Program-made: the position numbers and the translations under genes
Shown here: positions 16,298-25,477 of the stretch, in pieces
How positions within the stretch are numbered: the first letter of the stretch is position 1
Layout of the letters: every line of letters starts with the position of its first letter
The notes under the pieces: generated by a model
The model's input: the letters and a program-made list of their open reading frames with translations, nothing else
Database searches by the model: none
Told to the model about the DNA's origin: nothing
From: Pseudomonadota bacterium
GTDB lineage: Bacteria > Pseudomonadota > Gammaproteobacteria > Xanthomonadales > Rhodanobacteraceae
Direction of reading: 5' to 3'
Length of the DNA stretch: 64,000 nt
Assembly: GCA_018240565.1 (NCBI GenBank)
Contig: JAFEFO010000015.1
Coordinates: 22,195-86,194 of the forward strand

Positions 16298-17542
16298 GTG
16301 GCGATCAGGGGCCTTGTGACCACCGAACTCGAACAGATTCGCATCGATACGGCCGATCTTGCCATCGGCATGTTCGTGTGCGGCCTCGACCGGCCCTGGG
16401 AAGAAACGCAATTCCCGCTGCAGGGCCTGGAAGTGCGCACGGATGACGATGTGCGCCTGCTGCGCGAGCTGTGCAAATTCGTGTTCATCGACCGCCGCCG
16501 CGAAGTGCTGATCGGGCGCCGCCGCCTGCTCACGCTGGCGCGCAGTGATCGCCGCGAAGCGAGCTTCAAGCGCGCCACGACCTACGCCGACACGATCGGC
16601 GTCCGCGAGGAAATCCCCAAGGCGCGCGAGGCGATGCGCGCGACATCCGAACTGCTGGACCGCATCTACGAGGACATCGCCAGCGGCCGCCCGCTTTCCG
16701 TCGAATACGTCGAACAGGTCGTGCGCCCACTCGTCGCCAGCGTGCTGCGCAGCGTCGATGCGTTCCTGTTTCTCGAAGGCCTGCGCCGGCACGACAACTA
16801 CACCTACAGCCACGCAATCAGTTGCGGCGCGCTCGCGGCGGCATTCGGCCGGCACCTGGGCCTGCCCGAGGACACCATCCTGAGCCTAGCCACCGGCGGG
16901 CTGCTCATGGACATCGGCAAGACGCAGCTGCCGGAAAAGCTCCTGCGCCAGCCCGGACCGCTGCGGGCGCGGGAAATCGAACAGGTGCGCACCCACGTCG
17001 CGCAGGGCCTGGAAATCGTCACCTCCGGCGGCATCCACGATCCGGACGTGCTGGATGTGGTGCGCACGCATCACGAGCGCTACGACGGCAGCGGCTATCC
17101 GGATGGGTTGACCGGCAACACCATCCCGATGGCCGGGCGCATGCTCGCAATCATCGATTCCTATGACGCCATGTGCAGCGTGCGGCCGCATCGCAAGGCG
17201 CTGCCGCGGCACAAGGCCCTGCAGGAAATCTATCGCGCCCGCGACACCTTGTACCAAGGCGAACTGGTCGAACAGTTCCAGGTGTGCCTGGGCGTGTATC
17301 CGACCGGTTCGCGCGTGGAGCTCAGCAGCGGCGAGGTCGCCGTGGTGATGGAACAGAACCAGGTGCGGCGGCTGCGCCCGACCGTGCTCGTGATCAGTTC
17401 GACCGACAAACAGCCGCTGGAAAAATTCCGCATGCTGGACCTGCTCAACCAGACCGACGACGAGGCGCGCGTCGAAATCCAGCGCGGGCTGGCAATCGAC
17501 GAATACGACATCGACACGTCGGGATTCCTCACGGCCGCATGA
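16298..17542 (+). CDS. HD-GYP domain protein with DUF3391-like N-terminus and altered HD dyad
   Basis: 414 residues from GTG 16298 (GGAAGG just upstream); GTG 16316 with AGGGG is an equal alternative. The N-terminal 90 residues (IDTADLAIGMFVCGLDRPW...) look like DUF3391. The phosphodiesterase domain has a HAISCGALA helix, LLMDIGKTQLPEKLL, RTHHERYDGSGYPDGL and a DSYDAM stretch. The GYP signature and distal histidines are intact, but the canonical HD dyad reads M-D, so one metal ligand is missing. The family hydrolyses cyclic-di-GMP; this member may have altered activity or act as a sensor. An EAL gene follows 16 bases later. Confidence 0.9.
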   Translation: MAIRGLVTTELEQIRIDTADLAIGMFVCGLDRPWEETQFPLQGLEVRTDDDVRLLRELCKFVFIDRRREVLIGRRRLLTLARSDRREASFKRATTYADTIGVREEIPKAREAMRATSELLDRIYEDIASGRPLSVEYVEQVVRPLVASVLRSVDAFLFLEGLRRHDNYTYSHAISCGALAAAFGRHLGLPEDTILSLATGGLLMDIGKTQLPEKLLRQPGPLRAREIEQVRTHVAQGLEIVTSGGIHDPDVLDVVRTHHERYDGSGYPDGLTGNTIPMAGRMLAIIDSYDAMCSVRPHRKALPRHKALQEIYRARDTLYQGELVEQFQVCLGVYPTGSRVELSSGEVAVVMEQNQVRRLRPTVLVISSTDKQPLEKFRMLDLLNQTDDEARVEIQRGLAIDEYDIDTSGFLTAA

Positions 17543-17558
17543 CGCCCGCGCGACGACC

Positions 17559-18821
17559 ATGCTGAATCAGGACGCGATCCAGGCGGCGATCGATCATCAG
17601 GTGCTGGCGTGTACGCACGCGGGCGGATTCGCGGTCATGGCCATCCGCGTCCTCGACCTGCGCCAGATCGCCCTGCGCTTCGGCAGCGCGCGCGGCGCGG
17701 CGGCGGAAGCGCGGATGCGCGAGCTGATCGCCGAATCGTTGCGACCCTCCGATACGGTCGTGCAGTCCGGTGACGAGACCTTTGTCGCCGTGCTGCCCGG
17801 CCTGCACAATCGCAACCACGTGCTGCTGGCCATTGCCAAGCTCGCCGCCGTGTTCGAACAGCCCCACATCGTCGCCGACGACACGCCGCCGTGGCAGACC
17901 CGCGTCGTCATCGGCGTGGCGTTGTTTCCGCACGACGGTGCCGATGCGGATACCTTGTGGCGACATGCGCAGACCGCTACCGACGAGGCGCAACGACGCG
18001 GCGACCAGTACGCGTTCCACGACGCCGGCAACCTGCGCTCGCGCATCGACTACGACGACCTGCGCGACAGCATCTCGGCCAATCGCCTGGTCACCTATTT
18101 CCAGCCGTTGTGGGACCTCGCGCGCAAGCGCATCGTCGGCGCGGAATCGCTGGCGCGCTGGACCAGCCCCACCCTGGGCCCGGTCGATCCGGACAATTTC
18201 GTGACCTTCGCCGAGCAGAACCAGCTCATCTCCACGCTCACGCGCTGGAGCATCCATTCCACGCTGCGGCATGCGGCGGCGTTGCGCCCGCAGGCGGACT
18301 TCCTGCTCGCCATCAACCTGTCGCCGCGCGCGCTGTCGCGCGGCGGCGTCGCCGAGCAGTTGCTCGATGCGCTCAAGATCTGGGGCGTCCCGGCGACGAC
18401 GGTCGTTGCCGAGGTCACCGAGACCGCGCTGGCCAGGGACATGGATTCGGCGGTGCACGCCCTGCGCCGCCTGCGCGACCACGGCGTGCGCGTGGCGATC
18501 GACGATTTCGGCATCGGCTATGCGTCGATCACCTACTTGAGCAAGTTCCCTGCCTCGGAGCTGAAGATCGACCGCTCGCTGGTGGCGACCGCCGCCAGCG
18601 ATCCGCGCATGGCCAAACTCGTCGATTCGATCATCCGCTTCGCCCACAACCTCGGCCTGGAAACGACCGCCGAAGGCATCGAGGACGAAGCCACCTTGCA
18701 GGCGCTAACGGCCATGGGCTGCGACCTCGGCCAGGGCTACCACCTGGGCCGACCGGAACCGGCGGTGGATTTCATCGCGCGCTACCATGCGCGCTCGGCG
18801 TCCGCGAATCCGGTAGCCTGA
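17559..18821 (+). CDS. EAL-domain cyclic-di-GMP phosphodiesterase with degenerate GGDEF
   Basis: 420 residues. The N-terminal 165 residues are GGDEF-like but the signature reads SGDETF, so cyclase activity is unlikely. The C-terminal EAL domain has ESLARW at the EAL position (glutamate kept), INLSP, EVTETAL, AIDDFGIGYAS, LKIDRSL, TAEGIED and GQGYHLGRP. All metal and catalytic residues I can identify are present, so hydrolysis of cyclic-di-GMP to pGpG is plausible. It lies 16 bases after the HD-GYP gene, giving a two-gene signalling unit that ends at a terminator. Confidence 0.93.
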   Translation: MLNQDAIQAAIDHQVLACTHAGGFAVMAIRVLDLRQIALRFGSARGAAAEARMRELIAESLRPSDTVVQSGDETFVAVLPGLHNRNHVLLAIAKLAAVFEQPHIVADDTPPWQTRVVIGVALFPHDGADADTLWRHAQTATDEAQRRGDQYAFHDAGNLRSRIDYDDLRDSISANRLVTYFQPLWDLARKRIVGAESLARWTSPTLGPVDPDNFVTFAEQNQLISTLTRWSIHSTLRHAAALRPQADFLLAINLSPRALSRGGVAEQLLDALKIWGVPATTVVAEVTETALARDMDSAVHALRRLRDHGVRVAIDDFGIGYASITYLSKFPASELKIDRSLVATAASDPRMAKLVDSIIRFAHNLGLETTAEGIEDEATLQALTAMGCDLGQGYHLGRPEPAVDFIARYHARSASANPVA

Positions 18822-18826
18822 AAACG

Positions 18827-18852
18827 AAAACGCCGCCCGCAGGCGGCGTTTT
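18827..18852. terminator. Bidirectional terminator between EAL and FKBP genes
   Basis: Stem AAAACGCCGCC-CGCA-GGCGGCGTTTT, flanked by A-rich and T-rich runs, so it can stop transcription from both convergent genes. It begins 5 bases after the EAL stop. Confidence 0.9.
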
Positions 18853-18917
18853 GTTTCAAATCCGGATCCCGAGTCAGCGCACATCCCTGCACTGCACGGG
18901 ATGATCGCTTCCTGCGA

Positions 18918-19667
18918 TCACTTGATGGCGATGAGCTTGAGCTCGAACACCAGCGCTTCGTTCGGACCGATGCGCGGTGGCTGGCCGCGTTCGCCGTAGG
19001 CCAGCGACGCCGGCACGAAAATCTGCCAGTGGTCGCCCACGCGCATCAACGGCAGCACGTCCTGCCAGCCCTTGATCACGTCGCCGACCTTGAAGTGCAC
19101 CGGTTCGCCACGCGCGAAGGAGCTGTCGAATTCCAGTCCGTTCATCAGCGAGCCGCGGTAGTGCACGGTCACTTCGCTGTTGAGCGTCGGATGCTGGCTG
19201 CCGCTGCCTTCCTCGATCACGCGGTACTGCACGCCGGACGGCAGCACCTTGATGCCGGTCTTGCTCTTGTTGTCGGCAAGGAACTTGTCGCTCTTGGCCT
19301 TGTTCTCGGCGGCGAGCTTGTCGAATTCGCTCTTGGCCTTGGTGTACATCTGGTACTGCATGCGACCGAGCAGGTCGTGCATCTTGTCCTCGGACACCGT
19401 CGGCGTGCGCTTGGCGTAGCCGTCCTGGATCGCGCGGATGACCGCGTTCAGGTCGATGTCGAGCTTGCGTTCGACGAAGTCCGCGCCGATCTGGTAACCG
19501 ATCGCGTACGACAGGTTCGGCTTGTCCGCCGCGGTGATCGGTGCCGGCGGCGTCTGTTGCTGCTGCGCCTGGGCCTGGTTGGCCGATGCGGCCGAGCCGC
19601 TGCTCTGCGCGAATGCCGCGCCGGCGGCCAGCGTCGCTGCCGCCAAGAAAATGCCACGCAAAATCAT
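18918..19667 (-). CDS. FKBP-type peptidyl-prolyl isomerase, exported (Mip/FkpA type)
   Basis: 249 residues from ATG 19667, preceded by GGAGG 5 bases upstream. A Sec signal covers residues 1-20, ending AFA. An FKBP N-terminal dimer domain (SYAIGYQIGADFVERKLDIDLNAV) is followed by a long charged helix, then the FKBP fold (VTVHYRGSLMNGLEFDSSF, VIKGWQDVLPLMRVGDHW, LAYGERG). It helps periplasmic protein folding. It occupies the position after hflC-DUF2065 where purA is found in E. coli. Confidence 0.94.
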   Translation of the reverse strand: MILRGIFLAAATLAAGAAFAQSSGSAASANQAQAQQQQTPPAPITAADKPNLSYAIGYQIGADFVERKLDIDLNAVIRAIQDGYAKRTPTVSEDKMHDLLGRMQYQMYTKAKSEFDKLAAENKAKSDKFLADNKSKTGIKVLPSGVQYRVIEEGSGSQHPTLNSEVTVHYRGSLMNGLEFDSSFARGEPVHFKVGDVIKGWQDVLPLMRVGDHWQIFVPASLAYGERGQPPRIGPNEALVFELKLIAIK

Positions 19668-19785
19668 GCAAACCTCCGGAAGGGAAACGACGCGTCGGCA
19701 CGGGAGCGGCCGCCGCGAAGGCGCGCCATGATACCCGAAAAGCCCCGCACGGGGACGACACGCGCCGGCACGCCACAGCCACGGT

Positions 19786-19971
19786 TCAGGCAACGAGCTT
19801 GAGCAACAGCAAGCCCGCGCCGACCATGACGCCGCCAATCAGGCGCAACTGGCGCGGATCGAGCCGGCGCAACTGCTCGGCCATGCGCTGCCACGCCTGC
19901 GGTGCGGCGAACAGGAACAGGCCCTCGAGCACCAGTACCAGGCACAGCGCCGCGGCCAGGGCGTGCGACAT
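19786..19971 (-). CDS. DUF2065 family small membrane protein (YjeT-like)
   Basis: 61 residues with two membrane segments (residues 5-24 and 43-60) joined by a basic loop rich in arginine. It starts 6 bases after hflC stops. In E. coli a DUF2065 gene (yjeT) also follows hflC, so the assignment is supported by both sequence and location. Function unknown. Confidence 0.88.
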   Translation of the reverse strand: MSHALAAALCLVLVLEGLFLFAAPQAWQRMAEQLRRLDPRQLRLIGGVMVGAGLLLLKLVA

Positions 19972-19977
19972 CGCGGG

Positions 19978-20868
19978 CTACTTGCCGCCCTCGCCCTTGC
20001 TCGCGTCGAAATAGCGCATGAATTCGGATTTGGGATCGACCACGATCACGCTGCCGTTCTTCAATGCATCGCGATACGCCTGCAGGCTGCGGTAGAACGC
20101 ATAGAAATCCGCATCCTTGGAATAGGCCGCGGCATAGATTTCCGCCGCCTTGGCATCGCCCTCGCCGCGCGCTTCCTGCGCGTCGCGCCCGGCCTCGGCC
20201 TTGATCACCTGCACCTGGCGATCGGCATCGGCCTCGATCTTGGCGGCTTCCTCCTGGCCGTTGGAGCGCTGTTCGTTGGCGAGCCGGTTGCGCTCGGCGC
20301 TCATGCGCTTGTACACCGAAGCGAGCACCTCGTCGGGGAACTCGATGCGCTTGATGCGCACGTCCACGACATGGATGCCGAGCTTGGCCTGCGTCGCCTG
20401 GTTGGCCTGCTCGCGCACGTGTTCGGTGATGTCCGAACGCGCGCTGGCGATCAGGTCGTTGAGCGTGCGCGCGGTGAACTCGAAGCGCAACGCGTCCTTG
20501 ATGATCGGCGCCAGGCGCTGGTTGGCAAGCGTCTGGTTCGGATCCGCGCCGAACGAACGGTAGTACGCGGCCGGATCGGCGATGCGCCATTTCACGTAGA
20601 AATCGACGTTGACCGCTTTCTTCTCGGTCGTGAAGTAGCGCTCGGGTTGCGCTTCCAGGTTGAGGATGCGCCGGTCATAGCCGACGACCTGCTGGATCAG
20701 CGGCAGCTTGAAATGCAGGCCCGGGGCGTATTCGGCGGCGGCGTTGCCGGCGCCGACGATGCGGCCGAATTGCAGCACCAGCGCGCTGCGGCCCTCGGGA
20801 ACCACGAACGCACTGTTGGCGAGGAGCGCAACCATCAGCAAGGCAATGACGGGAGGCAGCATCTTCAC
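19978..20868 (-). CDS. hflC: HflC, regulator of FtsH protease
   Basis: 296 residues from GTG 20868, chosen because GGAGAA lies 6 bases upstream; an ATG two codons later is too far from it. One N-terminal membrane anchor is followed by the SPFH/Band-7 domain (FVVPEGRSALVLQFGRIV, DVRIKRIEFPDEVLASVYKRM). With HflK it forms a large cage around FtsH in the inner membrane. The start overlaps the hflK stop. Confidence 0.96.
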   Translation of the reverse strand: MKMLPPVIALLMVALLANSAFVVPEGRSALVLQFGRIVGAGNAAAEYAPGLHFKLPLIQQVVGYDRRILNLEAQPERYFTTEKKAVNVDFYVKWRIADPAAYYRSFGADPNQTLANQRLAPIIKDALRFEFTARTLNDLIASARSDITEHVREQANQATQAKLGIHVVDVRIKRIEFPDEVLASVYKRMSAERNRLANEQRSNGQEEAAKIEADADRQVQVIKAEAGRDAQEARGEGDAKAAEIYAAAYSKDADFYAFYRSLQAYRDALKNGSVIVVDPKSEFMRYFDASKGEGGK

Positions 20869-21953
20869 TGGCTGTTCTCCTTGGCATTCTTTTTCGCATC
20901 ATCGGCGCTGGCCGCGGCGGCAGCGGTGGCCGCATCCAGATCGGATTTGAGCTTGTCCAGCGGCAGGTAGATCATGTTCTTGCCGGCGCTGGTGTCGATG
21001 ACCTTCGGGTTGGCCGCCATCACGTCCTGCATGGTTTCCAGGTACAGGCGCTTGCGCGTGACTTCCGGCGCCGCACGATATTGCGCGTCGATCAGCGCAA
21101 AACGCTGGGCCTCGCCGGTCGCCGTGGCGATCTGCGCGGCCTTGTAACCTTCGGCGGCCGCACGGATGCGCGCCGCTTCGCCGCGCGCCAGCGGCACAAC
21201 TTTTGCCGCGTAGCCTTGCGCCTCGTTGACGAACTGCTGCTGGTTGTTGCCGGCGTTGTTGGCGTCGTCGAACGCTTCCTTGACTTCCGGCGGCGGCAGG
21301 ATCTTCTGGAAATTGATTTCGGTGACGAGCAGGCCCAAGCCATAGCTGTCGAGTGTGGACTGCAACAGTTTCTTGGTTTCGCCGACCAGTTCCGAGCCGT
21401 GGCCGGAAAGGATGGTATCCATCGCACTGCGCCCTATCACCTGGCGCACCGCGCTTTCGGCCGCCTGCTTGAGGGTTTCGTCGGGCTGGTTGGCATCGAA
21501 CAGGTATTTCTTCGCGTCGGTGACCTGGTACTGCACGTTGAAGTCGATCAGCACGATGTTTTCGTCGCGGGTGAGCATGCGTACTTCGTCGGAGACCTGC
21601 TTGACCGTGGTCGCATCGACGCGGATCACGCGCTCGACCGGCGCCGGCCATTTCAGGTTCAGGCCGCTCGTCATCACTCGATTGAATTGGCCGAAGCGCA
21701 GCACCACGCCGATCTGGCGCGCGTCGATCACGGTCCACGAATCCAGCGCCAGCCAGCCGAGCACGAAGGCCAGCACGATCAGCGTGATGCCGCGCGAGCC
21801 GCCGCCGAAGCCGCCGCCACCACTACCGCCGCCGCGAAACAGGCGATTGATGCCATCGCGCAGGCGCTTGAGCCATGCGTCGATGTCCTGCGGCGGCTTG
21901 CCCTGCCAGGGATCGCGCTTGCCTCCGCCGCTTCCGGGTTCGTTCCAGGCCAT
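20865..21953 (-). CDS. hflK: HflK, regulator of FtsH protease
   Basis: 362 residues. A glycine-rich cytoplasmic N-terminus (residues 40-52) precedes a membrane segment (TLIVLAFVLGWLAL) and the SPFH domain with IDARQIGVVLRFG, LKWPAP and the long coiled coil PPPEVKEAFDDANNA. It pairs with HflC. It is followed directly by hflC and preceded on the other strand by a small exported protein gene that separates it from hflX. Confidence 0.96.
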   Translation of the reverse strand: MAWNEPGSGGGKRDPWQGKPPQDIDAWLKRLRDGINRLFRGGGSGGGGFGGGSRGITLIVLAFVLGWLALDSWTVIDARQIGVVLRFGQFNRVMTSGLNLKWPAPVERVIRVDATTVKQVSDEVRMLTRDENIVLIDFNVQYQVTDAKKYLFDANQPDETLKQAAESAVRQVIGRSAMDTILSGHGSELVGETKKLLQSTLDSYGLGLLVTEINFQKILPPPEVKEAFDDANNAGNNQQQFVNEAQGYAAKVVPLARGEAARIRAAAEGYKAAQIATATGEAQRFALIDAQYRAAPEVTRKRLYLETMQDVMAANPKVIDTSAGKNMIYLPLDKLKSDLDAATAAAAASADDAKKNAKENSQ

Positions 21954-22071
21954 GGGAAAACCTTTCTGAAAACTGTTCGGGATTGTAACGTTTTTCGATC
22001 ACGGCATTGCAGCGGACTTGACCCTCGCGCCACGAACTGCCAACGTAGGGTTCGATCTGGGGAGCAAGCCA

Positions 22072-22455
22072 ATGAAATCAACATTCCGCCTGGCGGCAAT
22101 TTCCGTCGCCTTGCTGTTTGCCGCAGCGCTGCAAGCAGCCGAACCGGCACAACACCAGCGCAAGCCCGATCTCGCAGACGCCGCACAAGGCACTTATCAC
22201 GGCGAGGTGATTTCCGATGCGCGCGGCGCATCGCGCTCGGACGTCGATGTCACCGTGACCCGCGTCGGCAAGAATACCGTCGAAGTCAGCGCCGACTATG
22301 CGCGTATACCGGCACGGACATTCCATCTGACGCGGGCGATGAACACCATCCAGCAAGCCAGCGGCACCGAGGTCTTCCTGCTTGATCTTGCCAAGACGCC
22401 ACGGCAACTGGACCTGACCATCGACGACGCATCGTGGTCGGGCACCAAAGACTGA
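22072..22455 (+). CDS. Small exported protein of unknown function
   Basis: 127 residues from ATG 22072, preceded by GGGGAG 7 bases upstream. Signal peptide at residues 1-22, ending LQAAE. The mature part (AQGTYHGEVISDARGASRSDVDVTVTRVG, then LDLTIDDASWSG) looks like a compact beta-rich domain without cysteines. It is not recognised. It sits on the opposite strand between hflK and hflX, interrupting a block that is often continuous. Its end is convergent with hflX, 18 bases away. Confidence 0.75.
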   Translation: MKSTFRLAAISVALLFAAALQAAEPAQHQRKPDLADAAQGTYHGEVISDARGASRSDVDVTVTRVGKNTVEVSADYARIPARTFHLTRAMNTIQQASGTEVFLLDLAKTPRQLDLTIDDASWSGTKD

Positions 22456-22473
22456 CCCCGCCAACCTGAGTTT

Positions 22474-23805
22474 TCAGACGGCGTTGGGCTGGCGCAGGTT
22501 GTCGCGCAGCCATTCGCCGTCGCCATCGGCCAGGCCAAACAACGGCTCGATCAAAGCGCGTGGCGCGTCGATGCGGACTTCCCAGCCGTCTTCGGCATGG
22601 CGTTCGTCCGCCACCAGTCCTTGCGCGAACAGGCGCGCCCGCAGTCGTCCCGCCTGCATCGGCAGACGCAGCCAACGCTGCACGCGTTCGCCTTGCAAGG
22701 CGCGAGCGATGCTGTCACGCAGCAGATCCAGTCCGAGTGCGTGCGTGGCCGATACCCACACGCGTGGGGTCTTGCCGCCATCCAGCATTTCGGCACGTGG
22801 CGCCGGCATTCCCTCGCCGTTCGCCAATTTATCCAATTTGTTGAACACCAATATCTGCGGCACGTCCTGCGCGCCGATTTCGGCGAGCACGCGCTCGACC
22901 TCGGCGATGCGCCGGTCGCGCTCGGGGTCCGCGCAATCCACGACGTGCAGCAGCAGATCCGCGTCGCGGGTTTCGGCCAACGTCGACTTGAATGCGGCGA
23001 CGAGATCGTGCGGCAAGTCGCGGATGAATCCCACCGTGTCGGCGAGCACGAACGGCCCGCAGTTGAGCCCGTCGATGCGGCGCAGGGTCGGATCGAGCGT
23101 GGCGAACAACTGGTCTGCCGCGTACACGCCGGCACCGGTGAGCGCGTTGAACAACGTGGACTTGCCCGCATTGGTGTAGCCCACCAGCGACACCAGCGGC
23201 AGCGCATTGCGTTCGCGCGCGCGACGCGCGGTACTGCGCTGCGTCTGCACTTTTTCCAGCCGCGCATCAAGCTGTTTGACGCGCGCGGCGAGCAGGCGGC
23301 GATCGAGTTCGAGCTGGGTTTCGCCCGGCCCGCGCAGACCGATTGCGCCGCCGCGCTGGCGCTCCAGGTGGGTCCAGCCGCGCACCAGGCGCGTGGACAT
23401 GTGCTTGAGCTGCGCGAGTTCGACTTGCAGCTTGCCTTCGTGCGAACGCGCACGCTGGGCGAAGATGTCAAGGATCAGGCCGGTGCGATCGACCACGCGG
23501 CACTCGCAGAACTTCTCGAGGTTGCGCTCCTGTACCGGCGAGAGCGCATGGTTGACGAGGATCAGGTCCGCGCCGGTCGCGAGTTTGCGCGCCTTCAATT
23601 CCTCGGCCTTGCCGCTGCCGATGAAGAACTTGGGATTGGGCCGCTCGATGCGTGCACTCAGCGTGTCCACCACGCTGGCACCGGCCGAGCGCGCCAGTTC
23701 GCGGAACTCGGCCAGGGCATCGGCATCGCCTGCACCGGAGCGATGCGGCTGCACCAGCAGCGCGCATTCGCCCTTGCGCGATCGTTCGAACAGCGTCTGG
23801 ACCAA
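22474..23805 (-). CDS. hflX: HflX, ribosome-associated GTPase
   Basis: 443 residues if it begins at TTG 23805, which has GAGGG 7 bases upstream within the end of hfq. The nearest ATG (23850) lies inside hfq. E. coli HflX starts at a position matching the FERSRKGE segment four residues in. The HflX N-domain (HPKF-like PNPKFFIGSGK, LSPVQERNLE) is followed by the G domain with GYTNAGKSTLFN, DTVGFIRDLP and NKLD. HflX splits stalled or stressed ribosomes. It lies directly after hfq, as in most proteobacteria. Confidence 0.95.
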   Translation of the reverse strand: MVQTLFERSRKGECALLVQPHRSGAGDADALAEFRELARSAGASVVDTLSARIERPNPKFFIGSGKAEELKARKLATGADLILVNHALSPVQERNLEKFCECRVVDRTGLILDIFAQRARSHEGKLQVELAQLKHMSTRLVRGWTHLERQRGGAIGLRGPGETQLELDRRLLAARVKQLDARLEKVQTQRSTARRARERNALPLVSLVGYTNAGKSTLFNALTGAGVYAADQLFATLDPTLRRIDGLNCGPFVLADTVGFIRDLPHDLVAAFKSTLAETRDADLLLHVVDCADPERDRRIAEVERVLAEIGAQDVPQILVFNKLDKLANGEGMPAPRAEMLDGGKTPRVWVSATHALGLDLLRDSIARALQGERVQRWLRLPMQAGRLRARLFAQGLVADERHAEDGWEVRIDAPRALIEPLFGLADGDGEWLRDNLRQPNAV

Positions 23806-23806
23806 G

Positions 23807-24076
23807 TCAGCCCTCGGCGGTTTCGGCCTCGACGGCCGCAACGCTGGCATTGCCCTCGTGCTCGGCAACGCGCACGTTGCGGCTGGGCACGATCGTGGAA
23901 ATCGCGTGCTTGTAGACCATCTGGCTGACGGTGTTGCGCAACAGCACCACGAACTGGTCGAAGGACTCCACCGTGCCCTGCAACTTGATGCCGTTCACCA
24001 GATAGATCGCCACCGGCACGCGCTCGCGCCGCAGCGCGTTGAGAAACGGATCCTGCAGACTCTGACCTTTGGACAT
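23807..24076 (-). CDS. hfq: RNA chaperone Hfq
   Basis: 89 residues. Sm1 motif [26 protein letters not shown] and Sm2 motif [10 protein letters not shown] are clear. The C-terminal tail is short (about 20 residues) and rich in alanine and glutamate. Hfq hexamers join small RNAs to mRNAs. AGGAGAAG lies 5 bases before the ATG. Order miaA-hfq-hflX is conserved. Confidence 0.98.
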   Translation of the reverse strand: MSKGQSLQDPFLNALRRERVPVAIYLVNGIKLQGTVESFDQFVVLLRNTVSQMVYKHAISTIVPSRNVRVAEHEGNASVAAVEAETAEG

Positions 24077-24195
24077 GGTTCTTCTCCTCGACGAACTTTG
24101 TAATTATGCGAACCGGAGAAACGGCGCGGCCAAAAAACAGATATGGCATCAACGCCCCGATTCAAGGTGTTGAAAGTATACACCTTTCCGCTGCA

Positions 24196-25134
24196 CTACG
24201 CCGCTGGCCCGAGGAAATCCTCCAGCGCGCGCTGCGCCGCGGCCGGCGCGGCCGGATCGAGGTCACGCGCGTCGAGTTCCCCACGCAGCCACGTGAGTTG
24301 GCGTTTGGCGAGCTGGCGCGTGGCAAAAATGGCGCGGTCGCGGAACTGTTTTGCATCGAATTGGCCGTCCAGGTGCTGCCAGGCCTGGCGGTAGCCCACC
24401 GCGCGCACGGCCGGCAGGTCCGCGTGCAGGTCGCCGCGCGCGTGCAAGGCCCGCACTTCCTCCAGAAAGCCCTGCGCGATCATCACATCCATGCGCTGTG
24501 CAATGCGGTCATGCAAGACGGCACGGTCATCGGGAAGCAGCGCCAGCTTGAGCACGCGATACGCGAATGGCGCCGGTGTCCCGCCTTGTAGTTGCGACAG
24601 CGGCTTGCCGGTGATCTGGATCACTTCCAGCGCGCGCTGGATGCGCTGCGCGTCGCCCGGGCGGATCTTCTCCGCCGCCGCGGCATCGAGCCGTTGCAAG
24701 CGCGCATGCAATGCCGGCCAACCGAGTTGCGATGCTTCTTCAGCCAAGCGTGCACGGATGCCTGCGTCCGCCTCCGGCAAATCCGACAACCCCGATTGCA
24801 GCGCGCGGAAATACAGACCGGTGCCACCGACCAGCAGGGGAATCTTGCCCTTTTGCACAATGTCGGCCATTTCGCGCAGCGCGTCGGCGCGGAAGTCAGC
24901 AGCCGAGTAAGGTTCGATCGGATCGCGGATATCGAGCAGCCGATGCGGAAAGTCGCGCAAGGTCTGCGCATCGGGTTTGGCCGCGCCGATGTCGAGCCCG
25001 CGATACACCAGCGCCGAATCCACGCTGATCAGATCCAGTGGAAAACACCGTGCCAATTCGCAGGCGAGCGCGGTCTTGCCCGATGCGGTCGGGCCCATCA
25101 GGAAGATTGCGCGCGGGCGTGTGTCGATCGTCAT
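24196..25134 (-). CDS. miaA: tRNA dimethylallyltransferase MiaA
   Basis: 312 residues from ATG 25134; a GTG just before it is equally possible because no strong ribosome site is visible. P-loop [11 protein letters not shown] is at residues 13-20; [27 protein letters not shown] and AVGYRQAW are family signatures. It attaches the dimethylallyl group to A37 of tRNAs reading UNN codons. A 119-base gap, with no clear promoter, separates it from hfq. Confidence 0.97.
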   Translation of the reverse strand: MTIDTRPRAIFLMGPTASGKTALACELARCFPLDLISVDSALVYRGLDIGAAKPDAQTLRDFPHRLLDIRDPIEPYSAADFRADALREMADIVQKGKIPLLVGGTGLYFRALQSGLSDLPEADAGIRARLAEEASQLGWPALHARLQRLDAAAAEKIRPGDAQRIQRALEVIQITGKPLSQLQGGTPAPFAYRVLKLALLPDDRAVLHDRIAQRMDVMIAQGFLEEVRALHARGDLHADLPAVRAVGYRQAWQHLDGQFDAKQFRDRAIFATRQLAKRQLTWLRGELDARDLDPAAPAAAQRALEDFLGPAA

Positions 25135-25219
25135 CACCGAAGTTTACCTGCACGGCACTGCATTGCTCGCAGCACGGTGCCGAGCTATGCTCGGCGTAAT
25201 ACTTTTCAAGGTACTACCT

Positions 25220-25477
25220 ATGCAAACCTCCAATGTCACGCAGAAGGGCCAGATCACTGTGCCGTCCGGCATCCGGCGCGCGCTCGGCATCCGCCCCGGC
25301 GGCAAGGTGCGTTTCACGCGCAAAGGCCACGGCGTGCTTGTCGAGGCCGTCGACGAACCGACGGTGGATTCGCTGTTCGGCGTGCTCAAGATGCCCAAGG
25401 GCTGTGGCGTTGCAGATATGGATGCTGCCATCGACGCTGCCAAGGCGAAACGTGCCGTTGCATTGCGCCGCAAATGA
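25220..25477 (+). CDS. AbrB/VapB-type antitoxin
   Basis: 85 residues from ATG 25220. The swapped-hairpin DNA-binding domain is evident at the N-terminus (SNVTQKGQITVPSGIRRALGI, then GGKVRFTRKG). The C-terminal half is the toxin-binding tail. The stop overlaps the PIN toxin start by 4 bases (ATGA). Such antitoxins repress their own operon. Confidence 0.92.
   Translation: MQTSNVTQKGQITVPSGIRRALGIRPGGKVRFTRKGHGVLVEAVDEPTVDSLFGVLKMPKGCGVADMDAAIDAAKAKRAVALRRK

Noticed and set aside
24175..24180. TATACT hexamer (minus strand) between miaA and hfq as an hfq promoter
   Set aside because: No -35 match at the right distance; -10-like hexamers of this quality occur by chance.
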